From Pseudooceanicola aestuarii (GTDB lineage: Bacteria; Pseudomonadota; Alphaproteobacteria; Rhodobacterales; Rhodobacteraceae): 64,000 nt of DNA. Location of the stretch: assembly GCF_010614805.1 (NCBI RefSeq), contig NZ_JAAFZC010000001.1:1900001-1964000 (forward strand), given 5' to 3'. This document shows positions 1 through 8,207 of this stretch, in pieces (position 1 is the stretch's first letter; each line of letters starts with the position of its first letter). The position numbers were made by a program, and so were the translations under genes. The notes under the pieces were generated by a model. That model searched no databases and was not told where the DNA came from. It was given only the letters and a program-made list of their open reading frames with translations.

Positions 1-261
1 CCGGGCCTGCGCCTCCAGCCGGTCAAGGCTGGCCAGGCGCTGCGTCGCGGTCCGGTGAGCCACGTCGCGAAAGATCTCCAGCGTCAGCTTTTCCTTGTTA
101 CCGAAATGGTAATTCACCGCCGCCAGGTTGGCGCCGGCCCGTTGCGCGATGGCGCGGGTGCTGACGCCGCTGATGCCATTTTCGGCAAACAGCTCCTCCG
201 CGGCGTCACGGATGGCGTCGCGGGTATCGGGGCGGGGGGATTCGGCGAGATTCGAACGCAT
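1..261 (-). CDS. TetR/AcrR-family transcriptional regulator (N-terminal part)
   Basis: Only the first 87 residues lie in the window; the gene runs off the left edge, so the ligand domain is not visible. On the minus strand it starts at the ATG at 261 (MRSNLAESPRPDTRDAIRDA). A TetR helix-turn-helix follows, with the recognition stretch TRAIAQRAGANLAAVNYHFG and then NKEKL, the classic family signature. It diverges from the enoyl-CoA hydratase/AtuA operon starting at 492, so a role as local repressor of that operon is the simplest inference; a dyad near the presumed start of that transcript could be its operator. DNA-binding proteins of this family act as cytoplasmic dimers. The family call is firm; the inducer is unknown. 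Confidence 0.88.
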   Translation of the reverse strand, partial: MRSNLAESPRPDTRDAIRDAAEELFAENGISGVSTRAIAQRAGANLAAVNYHFGNKEKLTLEIFRDVAHRTATQRLASLDRLEAQAR

Positions 262-422
262 GTTTAAATCGTGTGATTGAAGCGATTGTTTGTCAACATT
301 TTCGTGAGAGGCCGCAAGCCGCGAGGCAGCGAGCATAGGGCCTCGTGCCTGTCAGAATCGACAAAACATATATAATATTCAATTGGATAGTTGCCGTTTT
401 TTTCTGCGCCTCATTTCTTCTC

Positions 423-473
423 TTGGCACGTCGATATTGGCTCTCTAAAGATAAGGTTAAAAGAACGGTCTTT
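423..473 (+). promoter_or_regulatory. Candidate sigma70 promoter with overlapping TetR-type operator
   Basis: TTGGCA (423-428) is followed after 17 nt by TAAAGA (446-451), a reasonable -35/-10 pair. Just downstream is AAAGA-ACGG-TCTTT (460-473), with a wider CTAAAGA/TCTTTAG repeat at 445-451 and 469-475. The dyad covers the expected transcription start. This is what a repressor site for the divergent TetR gene would look like. The pairing of site and protein is inferred. Confidence 0.42.
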
Positions 474-491
474 AGGTAGTATGGAGGATGC

Positions 492-1298
492 ATGACCGAA
501 GACGCCGCCGTCATCTCGCAACGGGACGGGGATTGGCTGACCCTCTGGCTGAACCGTCCCGCCAGCCGAAACGCCCTGTCCGAAGATCTGGTCGCCGCCC
601 TGCGGCAGGCCCTGGAAACGGCGCGGGCGGATGCCAGCTTGCGCGGCATCACCTTGCGCGGGAAGGGCGGTGTCTTCTGCGCCGGTGGCGATCTCAAGGC
701 GTTTCGCACCTATGCTTCGGGAGAAAAGACCGAAGCGGAGGTTTCTGATTTCAATGTCGCGGGCGGCACCCTGTTCGAAATGGTGCATAGCATGCCGCAG
801 GTCGTCGTGGTGCTGGTCGAAGGCGCGTCGATGGCCGGCGGGCTGGGCCTGACCTGTGCCGCCGATCTGGTGGTGGTGACCCAGGACGCGCAATTCGCCC
901 TGACCGAAACCATGATCGGCATCCCGCCGGCGCAGATCGCCCCATATATCGTGGGTCGCATCGGCCTGACGGAGGCCCGGCGCATCATGCTGACCGGCGC
1001 ACGGTTCGACGGAGCGGAGGCGGCGCGGATCGGCATCGCCAATGCTGCCGTCGCCGATACAGAGGCGCTGGAAGCGCAGGAGGCCGAGATCAGGCGCGGT
1101 GTGCTGCGCTGTGCCCCCGGCGCCAATGCCGCGACCAAGGAAATCCTGCTGGCCGCCAGGCAATTGCAGGGGGCGGAGATGATGCGCTTTGCCGGGGATC
1201 GCTTTGCCCGTGCGCTGCTGGGCGCCGAGGGGCGCGAGGGCGTCGCCTCCTTCCTGGAGAAACGCAAACCCGCCTGGGCCGGCGATTCCCGCACGTAA
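492..1298 (+). CDS. Enoyl-CoA hydratase/isomerase family protein
   Basis: This is a 268-residue crotonase-fold protein starting at the ATG at 492, behind GGAGG at 483-487. The oxyanion-hole segment VFCAGGDLKAF and the second glycine-rich loop (MAGGLGLTCAADLVV) are present. The usual first catalytic Glu in the loop is replaced (AGGLGL), while a Glu is kept in ALTETMIG. It may therefore be an isomerase, hydrolase or hydratase variant rather than a standard beta-oxidation hydratase. It is the first gene of the run to 9397 that includes an AtuA protein and two CoA-transferases, so it probably acts on a CoA thioester in that pathway. It is cytoplasmic, and its substrate cannot be read from sequence. 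Confidence 0.88.
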   Translation: MTEDAAVISQRDGDWLTLWLNRPASRNALSEDLVAALRQALETARADASLRGITLRGKGGVFCAGGDLKAFRTYASGEKTEAEVSDFNVAGGTLFEMVHSMPQVVVVLVEGASMAGGLGLTCAADLVVVTQDAQFALTETMIGIPPAQIAPYIVGRIGLTEARRIMLTGARFDGAEAARIGIANAAVADTEALEAQEAEIRRGVLRCAPGANAATKEILLAARQLQGAEMMRFAGDRFARALLGAEGREGVASFLEKRKPAWAGDSRT

Positions 1299-1318
1299 TC
1301 GGGGAGGAGGAGCAGATC

Positions 1319-3154
1319 ATGGACAAGACAATCCGCATCGGCGGCGCTTCGGCCGCATGGGGCGACACGACGCTGGGCATGGCCCAGCTGGTGGAGGCCG
1401 GGGGCCTTGATTACATCGTCGGCGATTATCTGGCCGAGGTGACGATGGCCATTCTGGCGCGGATGCGCGCCAAATCCGACGACGCCGGGTTCATCCCCGA
1501 TTGGCTGACCTCGGTCCGGCCGGTGCTGGGGCAGATCCACGCGGCGGGAACCAGGCTGATCACCAACAGCGGCGGGATGAATCCGCTGGCCTGTCGCGAT
1601 GCGTTTCAGGCGATGGCGGCAGAGGCCGGGCTGACGTTCCGCGTTGCCGTGGTCACTGGCGATGACCTGCTGGCCCAGCAGGAGGAGATCCGGGCCAGCG
1701 GCCTGCCGGAAATGTTCACCGGCGCCTCCATGCCCGAAGCCTTTCGCAGCCTGAACGCCTATCTCGGCGCCGGGGCGATCGCGCGGGCGCTGGATGAGGG
1801 CGCGGATGTGGTGATCACCGGTCGCGTGGTGGACAGCGCCATGGTGCTGGGCCCGCTGGTGCATGAATTCGGCTGGGCGATGGACGATTGGGACCGGCTG
1901 GCGCAAGGCAGCCTGGCCGGCCATGTGATCGAATGCGGCGCGCAGGCGACCGGCGGGCTGATCACCGATTGGGAAGACGTGCAGGACGGCTGGGCCGACA
2001 TGGGTTTTCCCATCATCGATTGCGTCGAGGATGGCAGTTTCACCGTCGGCATGCCGGCGGGAAAGGGCGGGCGGATCACCCCGGCTGCGGTCGCCGAACA
2101 GATCGTCTACGAGATCGGCGACCCCGCCGCCTATCGCCTTCCGGATGTGACCTGCGATTTCCGCGATGTACGGCTGGAGCAGGTTGGCCCGGACCGGGTG
2201 CGGGTCAGCGGCGCGCGCGGTTATGCGCCGGGCCGCAACTACAAGGTCTGCGGCACGTGGCATGACGGGTTCCGCCTGATTTCGACCTACATGCTCGCCG
2301 GGGGCGCGGCCGCCGCGCGCGGGCGCCGCATGGCGGAGGCGCTGATCGAACGGACGGAGCGGCTGATGTCCGCTCGCGGCTTTGCCCCCTATACCGAAAC
2401 CTCGGTGGAGGTGATCGGCGCCGATGACAGCTATGGCCCCGCCGCGCGGCGCGATGCGGCGCGGGAGGTGATCGTGAAGATCGGCCTGCGCCACGCCGAT
2501 GCTCGCGCGCTTGAGGTCTTTGCCCATGAATTCGTCGCCCCCGGCGTCTCGACCGCGCAGGGGCTGACCGGCGCGTTCGGCGGCCGCCCCCGGCCTGCGC
2601 CGGTGCTGCGGGTGCATTCGTTCCTGTGGCCAAAATCGGACACTCCGGTGCATTTGCACCAGGAGGGTGGCGTGACCGCCGTCGGGATCCCCGCACCCGG
2701 CGGCGGTACGCAGCTGGCCGGCCCCGCCGCTCCGCAGGCAGATCCGGGCCAACCCGGCGACCCGCATGTGCCCCTGCGCGCCATCGCCGTGGGCCGCAGC
2801 GGCGACAAGGGTAACGATGCCAATATCGGCCTGATTGCCCGCGATCCCGCCCTGTTGCCCCGCCTGCTGGGCGAGGTGACGGAAGAAGCCGTGGCGCAGT
2901 GGTTCGCCCATTATCTGCGCGGTGACGTGACCCGGTTCGTGATGCCGGGGTTCAGCGCGGTGAATTTCCTGCTGACACGGGTTCTGGGTGGCGGCGGCAG
3001 TGCGTCGCTGCGCTATGACCCGCAGGCCAAGACCTATGCGCAGGTGTTGCTGGACATGCCGGTGCGGGTGCCTGCCGATTGGCTGGCACCGGCTGGTCCG
3101 CTGGCCGGGGTCACGCCCCTGGCCACTGGCGGGGCAGGTCGGACCGATGGCTGA
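1319..3154 (+). CDS. AtuA-family protein (acyclic terpene utilisation, DUF1446)
   Basis: A 611-residue protein with two parts. The long N-terminal AtuA domain (about 1-450) opens with RIGGASAAWGDTTLGMAQLV and YIVGDYLAEVTMAILARM. The C-terminal AtuA-like domain (about 475-590) carries the hallmark RSGDKGNDANIG. GGAGGAGG at 1304-1311 sits before the start. AtuA is needed for citronellol/geraniol breakdown in Pseudomonas, but its reaction is not settled, and this domain pair occurs in many proteobacterial acyl-CoA operons. No biotin carboxylase/carboxyltransferase pair (AtuC/AtuF) is visible here, so a true terpene pathway is doubtful. Its stop overlaps the start of the next crotonase gene by 8 nt. 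Confidence 0.87.
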   Translation: MDKTIRIGGASAAWGDTTLGMAQLVEAGGLDYIVGDYLAEVTMAILARMRAKSDDAGFIPDWLTSVRPVLGQIHAAGTRLITNSGGMNPLACRDAFQAMAAEAGLTFRVAVVTGDDLLAQQEEIRASGLPEMFTGASMPEAFRSLNAYLGAGAIARALDEGADVVITGRVVDSAMVLGPLVHEFGWAMDDWDRLAQGSLAGHVIECGAQATGGLITDWEDVQDGWADMGFPIIDCVEDGSFTVGMPAGKGGRITPAAVAEQIVYEIGDPAAYRLPDVTCDFRDVRLEQVGPDRVRVSGARGYAPGRNYKVCGTWHDGFRLISTYMLAGGAAAARGRRMAEALIERTERLMSARGFAPYTETSVEVIGADDSYGPAARRDAAREVIVKIGLRHADARALEVFAHEFVAPGVSTAQGLTGAFGGRPRPAPVLRVHSFLWPKSDTPVHLHQEGGVTAVGIPAPGGGTQLAGPAAPQADPGQPGDPHVPLRAIAVGRSGDKGNDANIGLIARDPALLPRLLGEVTEEAVAQWFAHYLRGDVTRFVMPGFSAVNFLLTRVLGGGGSASLRYDPQAKTYAQVLLDMPVRVPADWLAPAGPLAGVTPLATGGAGRTDG

Positions 3155-3977
3155 TCCGGTCCTTTTGGAGGTCGCTCAGGACGGCGTTGCCACGCTGCGC
3201 CTGAACCGGCCTGCTCAGAAGAACGCGATCAATCTGGAAATGCGCCCCCTGATGCAGCGATTGATCACCCGCGTGGCGCGCGATCCCGCGGTGCGGGTTC
3301 TGATCCTGGCGGGCAGCGGCGGCAGTTTCTGCGCCGGCGGAGATATCCGTGACATGGCGCAACTCGGTGCCGGTGCCGGTGTTGACGGCGGCGGCGATGC
3401 CGCTCCCGACGCCCTGGCGGGAGAGGCCGCACGCCGCAGGATGCGCCAGACAGGGGAGGTGGCGCTGGCGATCTCCACTCTGGATATCCCGGTGATCGCC
3501 GCCGTATCCGGCCCGGCCTATGGCGCCGGTCTGGGCCTGGCGCTGGCCGCCGACCTGGTGCTGGCCGCGCCCGACGCGGAGTTCTGCGCCTCCTTCGGGC
3601 GGCTGGGGCTGGTCCCGGATTTCGGGCTGCACCTGTCGCTGCCCCGGCGCGTCGGCATCGCCCGAGCGAAGGAGATGATCTTCTCCGCCCGCGCGGTGGA
3701 GGCGACGGAGGCGCAGACGCTGGGGCTGGTCGATGCGCTGCACCCCGCCCCCGAACTGGAGGCTGTCGCCCGCCGGATGGCCAGCGGGTTCGCCCGCCAT
3801 TCCCCCACCGCACTGGGGCTGAGCAAGGCGCTTCTGGATCAATCCCCGACATTGGACCTGCGCCAGGTTCTGGAGGCCGAAACCGCCGCCCAGGCCCTGT
3901 GTTTCACGACCCCGCATCACGCAGAGGCACGGCGCCGGTTTCTGGCCCGCAGCCCGGAGGCGGGCCCCCGAACCTGA
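3147..3977 (+). CDS. Enoyl-CoA hydratase/isomerase family protein
   Basis: A 276-residue crotonase-fold protein. I place the start at the ATG at 3147 (MADPVLLEV), which overlaps the end of the AtuA gene by 8 nt; the frame stays open further upstream, but that part reads as an antiparalogue of the AtuA coding sequence. FCAGGDIRDMA forms the oxyanion loop and AYGAGLGLALAADLVL the second loop. Both catalytic Glu positions of true hydratases are replaced. The segment GRLGLVPDFG resembles delta3,delta2-enoyl-CoA isomerases and related members. It is the second crotonase of this operon and is unlikely to be redundant with the first, because their active-site residues differ. Confidence 0.86.
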   Translation: MADPVLLEVAQDGVATLRLNRPAQKNAINLEMRPLMQRLITRVARDPAVRVLILAGSGGSFCAGGDIRDMAQLGAGAGVDGGGDAAPDALAGEAARRRMRQTGEVALAISTLDIPVIAAVSGPAYGAGLGLALAADLVLAAPDAEFCASFGRLGLVPDFGLHLSLPRRVGIARAKEMIFSARAVEATEAQTLGLVDALHPAPELEAVARRMASGFARHSPTALGLSKALLDQSPTLDLRQVLEAETAAQALCFTTPHHAEARRRFLARSPEAGPRT

Positions 3978-4010
3978 CGTCCGTTCATTCGTAACGAGGA
4001 GGATACTCGA

Positions 4011-5048
4011 ATGACATTCCTGACCACATTGAAGTCCACGGCCCTGGCCGGTGCACTGACCGTATCGCTGTCCGCGATGGCAACCATCGCCGCCGCGCAG
4101 GACAGCGTCACCCTGAAACTGGCCGATCAATTCCCGCTGACCCATATCGGGTCGCGCGTCGGCGCGCAGGCATTGATCGCGGAACTGGAGGCCCGCAGCG
4201 ACGGCGCGATCCAGATCCGCCACTTCCCGGCGGAACAACTGGCCAAGGCCTCCGGCCTTCTGGACGCGGTGCGCAACCGGGTGACCGATATCGCGCTGGT
4301 CGGCGTTGTCTACAACACGGACAAGCTGCCCCTGACCAGTGCCGCCGAACTGCCCGGCCTGTTCGAGGATTCGATCGCCGCGTCCAAGGCGTTCGAGGCC
4401 TATATCCAGAACGATCTGCTGGAACGTGAATACCTGCCGCTGGGCGTGCGTCCGCTGTGGGGGACGGTGACGCCGCCCTACCAGCTGATGATGGCCAAGG
4501 GGGAGGGGATCTCGGAAATCAGCGAACTCGAAGGCGTGAAACTGCGCGTTGCGGGCGCCACCGGTGAGCTGATCGCCAAGTCGCTGGGCGCCGTCCCGGT
4601 GAAGGTTCCCGCCTCTGATCTCTATCTTGGGCTGCAACGTGGCACGGTGAATGGCGCGGTCTACAACCCCGCCTCCGTCTTTGGCTACAAGATCGAGGAA
4701 GTGCTGTCGGCGGTGTCCACCAACGCGTCCCTCGGTGCCGTGGCCTTTGCGCTGCTGGTCAACGAAGACGTCTGGCAGGGCCTGACGGAAGAACAGCGCA
4801 ACACCATCGAAGAGGTCGCCGCCGATGTGCGCCTGTCCTTCACCGAGGCCTTCGACGCCGGCAATACCAAGGCCTTCGACAAGCTGGCGGAATCCGGTGT
4901 CACCGTCTTTGACCTGCCGGCCGAAACCCAGGCGCAGATGAACGACATGCTGGGGGCCGTGCGCGATACATGGGTTGAACAGGTCAGTGGCCGGGGCCTG
5001 CCCGCGCAGGAGATGCTTGACGCCTATCAGGCCCGTCTGGCCGAATGA
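4011..5048 (+). CDS. TRAP transporter periplasmic solute-binding protein (DctP family)
   Basis: A 345-residue secreted protein. The N-terminus MTFLTTLKSTALAGALTVS continues to an AAAQ-type cleavage site near residue 29. The mature part starts VTLKLADQFPLTH, as expected for DctP/TAXI-independent TRAP binding proteins. The family's substrate-anchoring Arg region is seen around LEGVKLRVAG. GAGGAGG precedes the ATG. It works with the membrane pair encoded at 5190-6985 and is separated from it by two strong stem-loops. The operon context (AtuA, CoA-transferases) suggests an organic-acid ligand, which is inference. Confidence 0.93.
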   Translation: MTFLTTLKSTALAGALTVSLSAMATIAAAQDSVTLKLADQFPLTHIGSRVGAQALIAELEARSDGAIQIRHFPAEQLAKASGLLDAVRNRVTDIALVGVVYNTDKLPLTSAAELPGLFEDSIAASKAFEAYIQNDLLEREYLPLGVRPLWGTVTPPYQLMMAKGEGISEISELEGVKLRVAGATGELIAKSLGAVPVKVPASDLYLGLQRGTVNGAVYNPASVFGYKIEEVLSAVSTNASLGAVAFALLVNEDVWQGLTEEQRNTIEEVAADVRLSFTEAFDAGNTKAFDKLAESGVTVFDLPAETQAQMNDMLGAVRDTWVEQVSGRGLPAQEMLDAYQARLAE

Positions 5049-5056
5049 TCCGGTGG

Positions 5057-5120
5057 ACCGGCAGGCCGGGGCCTTATCCCGGCTTGCCGGTTCGCTACCG
5101 TACGTGACCGCAGGGTCACG
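5057..5120 (+). promoter_or_regulatory. Two consecutive intercistronic stem-loops after the TRAP binding-protein gene
   Basis: The first hairpin (5057-5070 pairing with 5078-5091) has a 14-bp stem with one G-U pair and a 7-nt loop. The second (CGTGACC 5103-5109 with GGTCACG 5114-5120) is a perfect 7-bp stem. Neither has a clear U-tract. They lie between the binding-protein gene and its permease genes, where such structures commonly protect the upstream mRNA or terminate partially, so that binding protein exceeds permease. Confidence 0.7.
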
Positions 5121-5189
5121 GCGCCCGTTCGGCAGTCTATAGACGGCCCGCCCGGTGCCACCCCGCAAACCGCAGGAAAGAATGAACAC

Positions 5190-5690
5190 ATGAGCCGCGT
5201 TCTCGGGATCTTTGATCTGGTCTTCATGCGCATCGCGCAGGCCTCTCTCATGGTTATGATGCTGTCGATCAGCGCCGATGCCCTGGGGCGATATCTCTTC
5301 AACCAACCGTTGCAGGGCAGCTTTGAATTCACGTCCCTGTATCTGATGGTGATCGTGACATTTCTGGGCATGCCTGCCGCCTATGCACGGGGCGGGCTGG
5401 TCCGTCTGGACGTGCTGACCGCCCATCTGGCGCGCATCCCCTGGCATCTGTCGGAACGGATCAACACCGTGCTGGGCGCCGCCGTTTTCGGCTTTATCGC
5501 CTGGCATGCCGGGCTGGAGGCGTTCGAGAAATTCGCCAGCCGCGACACGACCTTTGGCGTGATCCAGTTCCCGGTCTACTGGTCCTATGTCTGGGTGCCG
5601 GTCGGCTGCGGCGTGATGGCGCTGCGCCTGGCTTACGAAGTCGTCTTTCCCACCGGGTCATCCCAAAGCCACGAGGAGGTGCCGGAATGA
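5190..5690 (+). CDS. TRAP transporter small membrane subunit (DctQ family)
   Basis: A 166-residue inner-membrane protein with four hydrophobic segments (around 8-30, 48-66, 86-108 and 130-150). The motif SADALGRYLFNQPLQGSFEF is the usual DctQ pattern after the first helix. The AGGAAAG site lies just upstream. The gene overlaps the large permease gene by 4 nt (ATGA), so the two are translationally coupled. It forms the membrane complex with the protein encoded at 5687-6985 and takes ligand from the binding protein encoded at 4011. Confidence 0.92.
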   Translation: MSRVLGIFDLVFMRIAQASLMVMMLSISADALGRYLFNQPLQGSFEFTSLYLMVIVTFLGMPAAYARGGLVRLDVLTAHLARIPWHLSERINTVLGAAVFGFIAWHAGLEAFEKFASRDTTFGVIQFPVYWSYVWVPVGCGVMALRLAYEVVFPTGSSQSHEEVPE

Positions 5691-6985
5691 CCGGTGTTGT
5701 CACAGGCTCTGTCGCCTTTCTGTTCGCGCTGCTTCTGAACGGCGCGCCTGTCGCCTTTGCCATGCTGATCGCTGGGGCCGCGGGCCTGTACCTGACGGGG
5801 GGGTATTACCCGTTGGTCGGTATCCTGAAAACCGGACCCTACGAGCATGTCGCCAGCTATACGCTGACGACGCTGCCGATGTTCATCCTGATGGCGGAAT
5901 TCCTGACCGCAGGGCGGTTCACCCGCGACCTGTTCGCGGCCTCGGACAAGTGGCTGGGCCACCTGCGCGGGGGCATCGCCTATTCGGCCATTGCGGGCGG
6001 GGTTCTGCTGGCGGCGATCTCCGGCTCGTCCTCGGGCGCGGCAGGCACGCTGTCGGCGGCGGCCTACCCCGAGATGAAGCGGTTCGGCTATGACACCAAA
6101 TTCTCCACCTCCGTGCTGGCGGTGGTGGGCACGCTGGCGATCATGGTGCCGCCCAGCATCGGGTTGGTGTTCTATGGGATCATAACCGAAACCTCCGTCG
6201 GCAAGCTGCTGGTCGCGGGCTTCGTGCCCGGTGCGCTGACGGCGGTGGGATACGCATTGTCAATCAACCTTCAGATCCGGCGCCGGCCGGAAATCGCGCC
6301 GCAATCCGCAACCCGCGCGTCCCGCGCCGACCGGCTGGAGAGCATCCGCGCCGTCTGGCCGGTGTTGGGGCTGATGCTGATCATCATCATCTCGATCTAT
6401 TCCGGGGTCATTACGCCGACCGAGATCGGCGCCGTCGGGGCGTTGCTGGCGCTTCTGCTGGCGGTGGTCATGGGGCGCACGGGACCGCGCGGCATCCTGA
6501 CCGCGCTGGCCAATGCCACGCGCAACAGCGCCATGATCCTGTCGATCATCGCCTGCGCGGCTGTTTTCGGCGCCTTCATCACGCTGACCGGGGTAACGCA
6601 GGCTCTGCTGATGCTGATCGAGGCTTCGGGCGCGAACCGGTATCTGGTGCTGGGCGCGGTGCTGCTGCTGCTGTTCGTGCTGGGGTTCTTCCTGGACCAG
6701 ATCGCCATTCTGGTGCTGACCATGCCGCTGGTCTTTCCGCTGCTGTTCGGATTGGGCTTCGATCCGGTATGGCTGGGCATCATCTTCGTCAAGACGGCCG
6801 AGATCGGGCTGATCACGCCGCCGATGGGGTTGAACGTGTTCATCGTCTCCTCGACCACAAGGGTGCCCGCGCGGGACATCTTCAAGGGCATCTGGCCCTT
6901 TGTCCTGACCGAATTCCTGATCCTCGGAATTCTGATCGCGGTGCCGGGGTTGTCGCTGTGGCTGCCCGCAATGGCGGGGTTCTGA
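5687..6985 (+). CDS. TRAP transporter large permease (DctM family)
   Basis: A 432-residue polytopic protein (about 12 hydrophobic segments) of the DctM family. Typical stretches are AGRFTRDLFAASDKWLGHLR, the GSSSGAAGTLSAAAYPEM region, and near the C-terminus EIGLITPPMGLNVFI. It catalyses sodium-driven import with the DctQ subunit and the periplasmic receptor. It is coupled to the upstream gene by a 4-nt overlap, and the next gene begins 1 nt after its stop, so transport and CoA activation are co-transcribed. Confidence 0.94.
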   Translation: MTGVVTGSVAFLFALLLNGAPVAFAMLIAGAAGLYLTGGYYPLVGILKTGPYEHVASYTLTTLPMFILMAEFLTAGRFTRDLFAASDKWLGHLRGGIAYSAIAGGVLLAAISGSSSGAAGTLSAAAYPEMKRFGYDTKFSTSVLAVVGTLAIMVPPSIGLVFYGIITETSVGKLLVAGFVPGALTAVGYALSINLQIRRRPEIAPQSATRASRADRLESIRAVWPVLGLMLIIIISIYSGVITPTEIGAVGALLALLLAVVMGRTGPRGILTALANATRNSAMILSIIACAAVFGAFITLTGVTQALLMLIEASGANRYLVLGAVLLLLFVLGFFLDQIAILVLTMPLVFPLLFGLGFDPVWLGIIFVKTAEIGLITPPMGLNVFIVSSTTRVPARDIFKGIWPFVLTEFLILGILIAVPGLSLWLPAMAGF

Positions 6986-6986
6986 G

Positions 6987-8207
6987 ATGACGCAGGCATG
7001 GAACATGGCGGCAGAGGCTCCGGCGGGAATGCTGGACGAGCTGCGCGTGGTGGAGATCGGGCAGAACCTGGCCGGTCCCTTCGCGGGGGAGATTCTGGCC
7101 GATCTGGGCGCCGATGTGATCAAGATCGAGAAGCCCGGCGGCGATGATGCGCGGGGCTGGGGGCCACCGATCACGCCCCGCGCAGCGGCGGTTTTTCATC
7201 TGATGAACCGTAACAAGGCCTCCGTCGTGCTGGACCTGCGCGATGAGGCGGACCGCGCCGTTCTGGACGGGATGCTGACGCGGGCCGACATCTTCGTGCA
7301 TAACATGCGCCCCGGCGCCATGGCTGCGCTGGACCTTGGCAGTGCGGTCCTGACGGCCCGCCACCCGCGCCTGATCTATTGCGACATGGGCGCCTTTGGC
7401 CATCTGGGACCGATGCGGGAGAAGCCGGGCTACGAGCCGCTGATGCAGGCCTTTGCCGGTCTGGTCAGCGTCAATGGCCATCCCGACGGGCCACCGGCGC
7501 GCATGGGGGCCTCCATCGTCGATCTGGGCACGGGGATGTGGACGGTGATCGGGGCGCTGGCCGCGCTGATCCGGCGCGCCGCGACGGGTCGGGGCTGCGT
7601 GGTCAATACCTCGCTGTTGGAAACCGCGCTGGTCTGGGCCGGCAGCCATACCCTGGCCTGGCAGGCCAGCGGCCAGATGCCTTTGCGCCACGGGTCCGGC
7701 CACCCCATGATCGTGCCCTACCAGGCCTTCGACACTGCCGATGGCCCGCTGGTGGTGGCGCCCGGCAATGACCGGCTGTTCGCCGCGCTGGCCCGCGCCC
7801 TGGACCATGCCGAATGGCTGGACGATCCACGCTTTGCCCATAATGACGCCCGCCGCCGCCACCGGGAGGAGATCGTGGGCCTGGTCGCCGGCTGTTTCCG
7901 CGACATGCCGATGGCCGAGGCCCGCGCCCGGCTGGATGCCGCCGGGGTGCCCAATGCGCCGGTGCAGACGATCCCGCAGGTGGTCGCGGATCCGCAGGTG
8001 CAGGCGTTGCAGATGTTGCAGCCGGTGCCGGGGCTGGTGGTGCCCATGACCGGCTTTCCCGTCTCCTTTGACGGGCAGCGCCCCGCGATCCGCGCCGCCG
8101 CGCCAGACCTGGGCGCCGACACGGCCCGCCGCCGGGCGCAGCCCTGGCCCGGTGATGCCGTCCCCCTCCAAGACCCCGACCGTGAAGAAGAGGAACCAAA
8201 ATGCTGA
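6987..8207 (+). CDS. CaiB/BaiF-type CoA-transferase (class III)
   Basis: A 406-residue class III CoA-transferase. The N-terminal nucleotide/CoA-binding pattern LRVVEIGQNLAGPFAGEILA and DLGADVIKIEKPGGDDAR is clear. The catalytic Asp is expected in GASIVDLGTGMW (about residue 176). It would move CoA between an acyl-CoA donor and a free acid, probably activating the acid taken up by the TRAP system. The start follows the TRAP permease stop by 1 nt with only a weak ribosome site, consistent with coupling. It overlaps the next, paralogous CoA-transferase gene by 7 nt. Confidence 0.92.
   Translation: MTQAWNMAAEAPAGMLDELRVVEIGQNLAGPFAGEILADLGADVIKIEKPGGDDARGWGPPITPRAAAVFHLMNRNKASVVLDLRDEADRAVLDGMLTRADIFVHNMRPGAMAALDLGSAVLTARHPRLIYCDMGAFGHLGPMREKPGYEPLMQAFAGLVSVNGHPDGPPARMGASIVDLGTGMWTVIGALAALIRRAATGRGCVVNTSLLETALVWAGSHTLAWQASGQMPLRHGSGHPMIVPYQAFDTADGPLVVAPGNDRLFAALARALDHAEWLDDPRFAHNDARRRHREEIVGLVAGCFRDMPMAEARARLDAAGVPNAPVQTIPQVVADPQVQALQMLQPVPGLVVPMTGFPVSFDGQRPAIRAAAPDLGADTARRRAQPWPGDAVPLQDPDREEEEPKC

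Noticed and set aside
710..5507. Long minus-strand open frames opposite the AtuA, crotonase and TRAP genes
   Set aside because: They are antisense shadows typical of high-GC DNA, His/Gln/Gly/Arg-rich with no family motif, while the plus strand carries intact known families.
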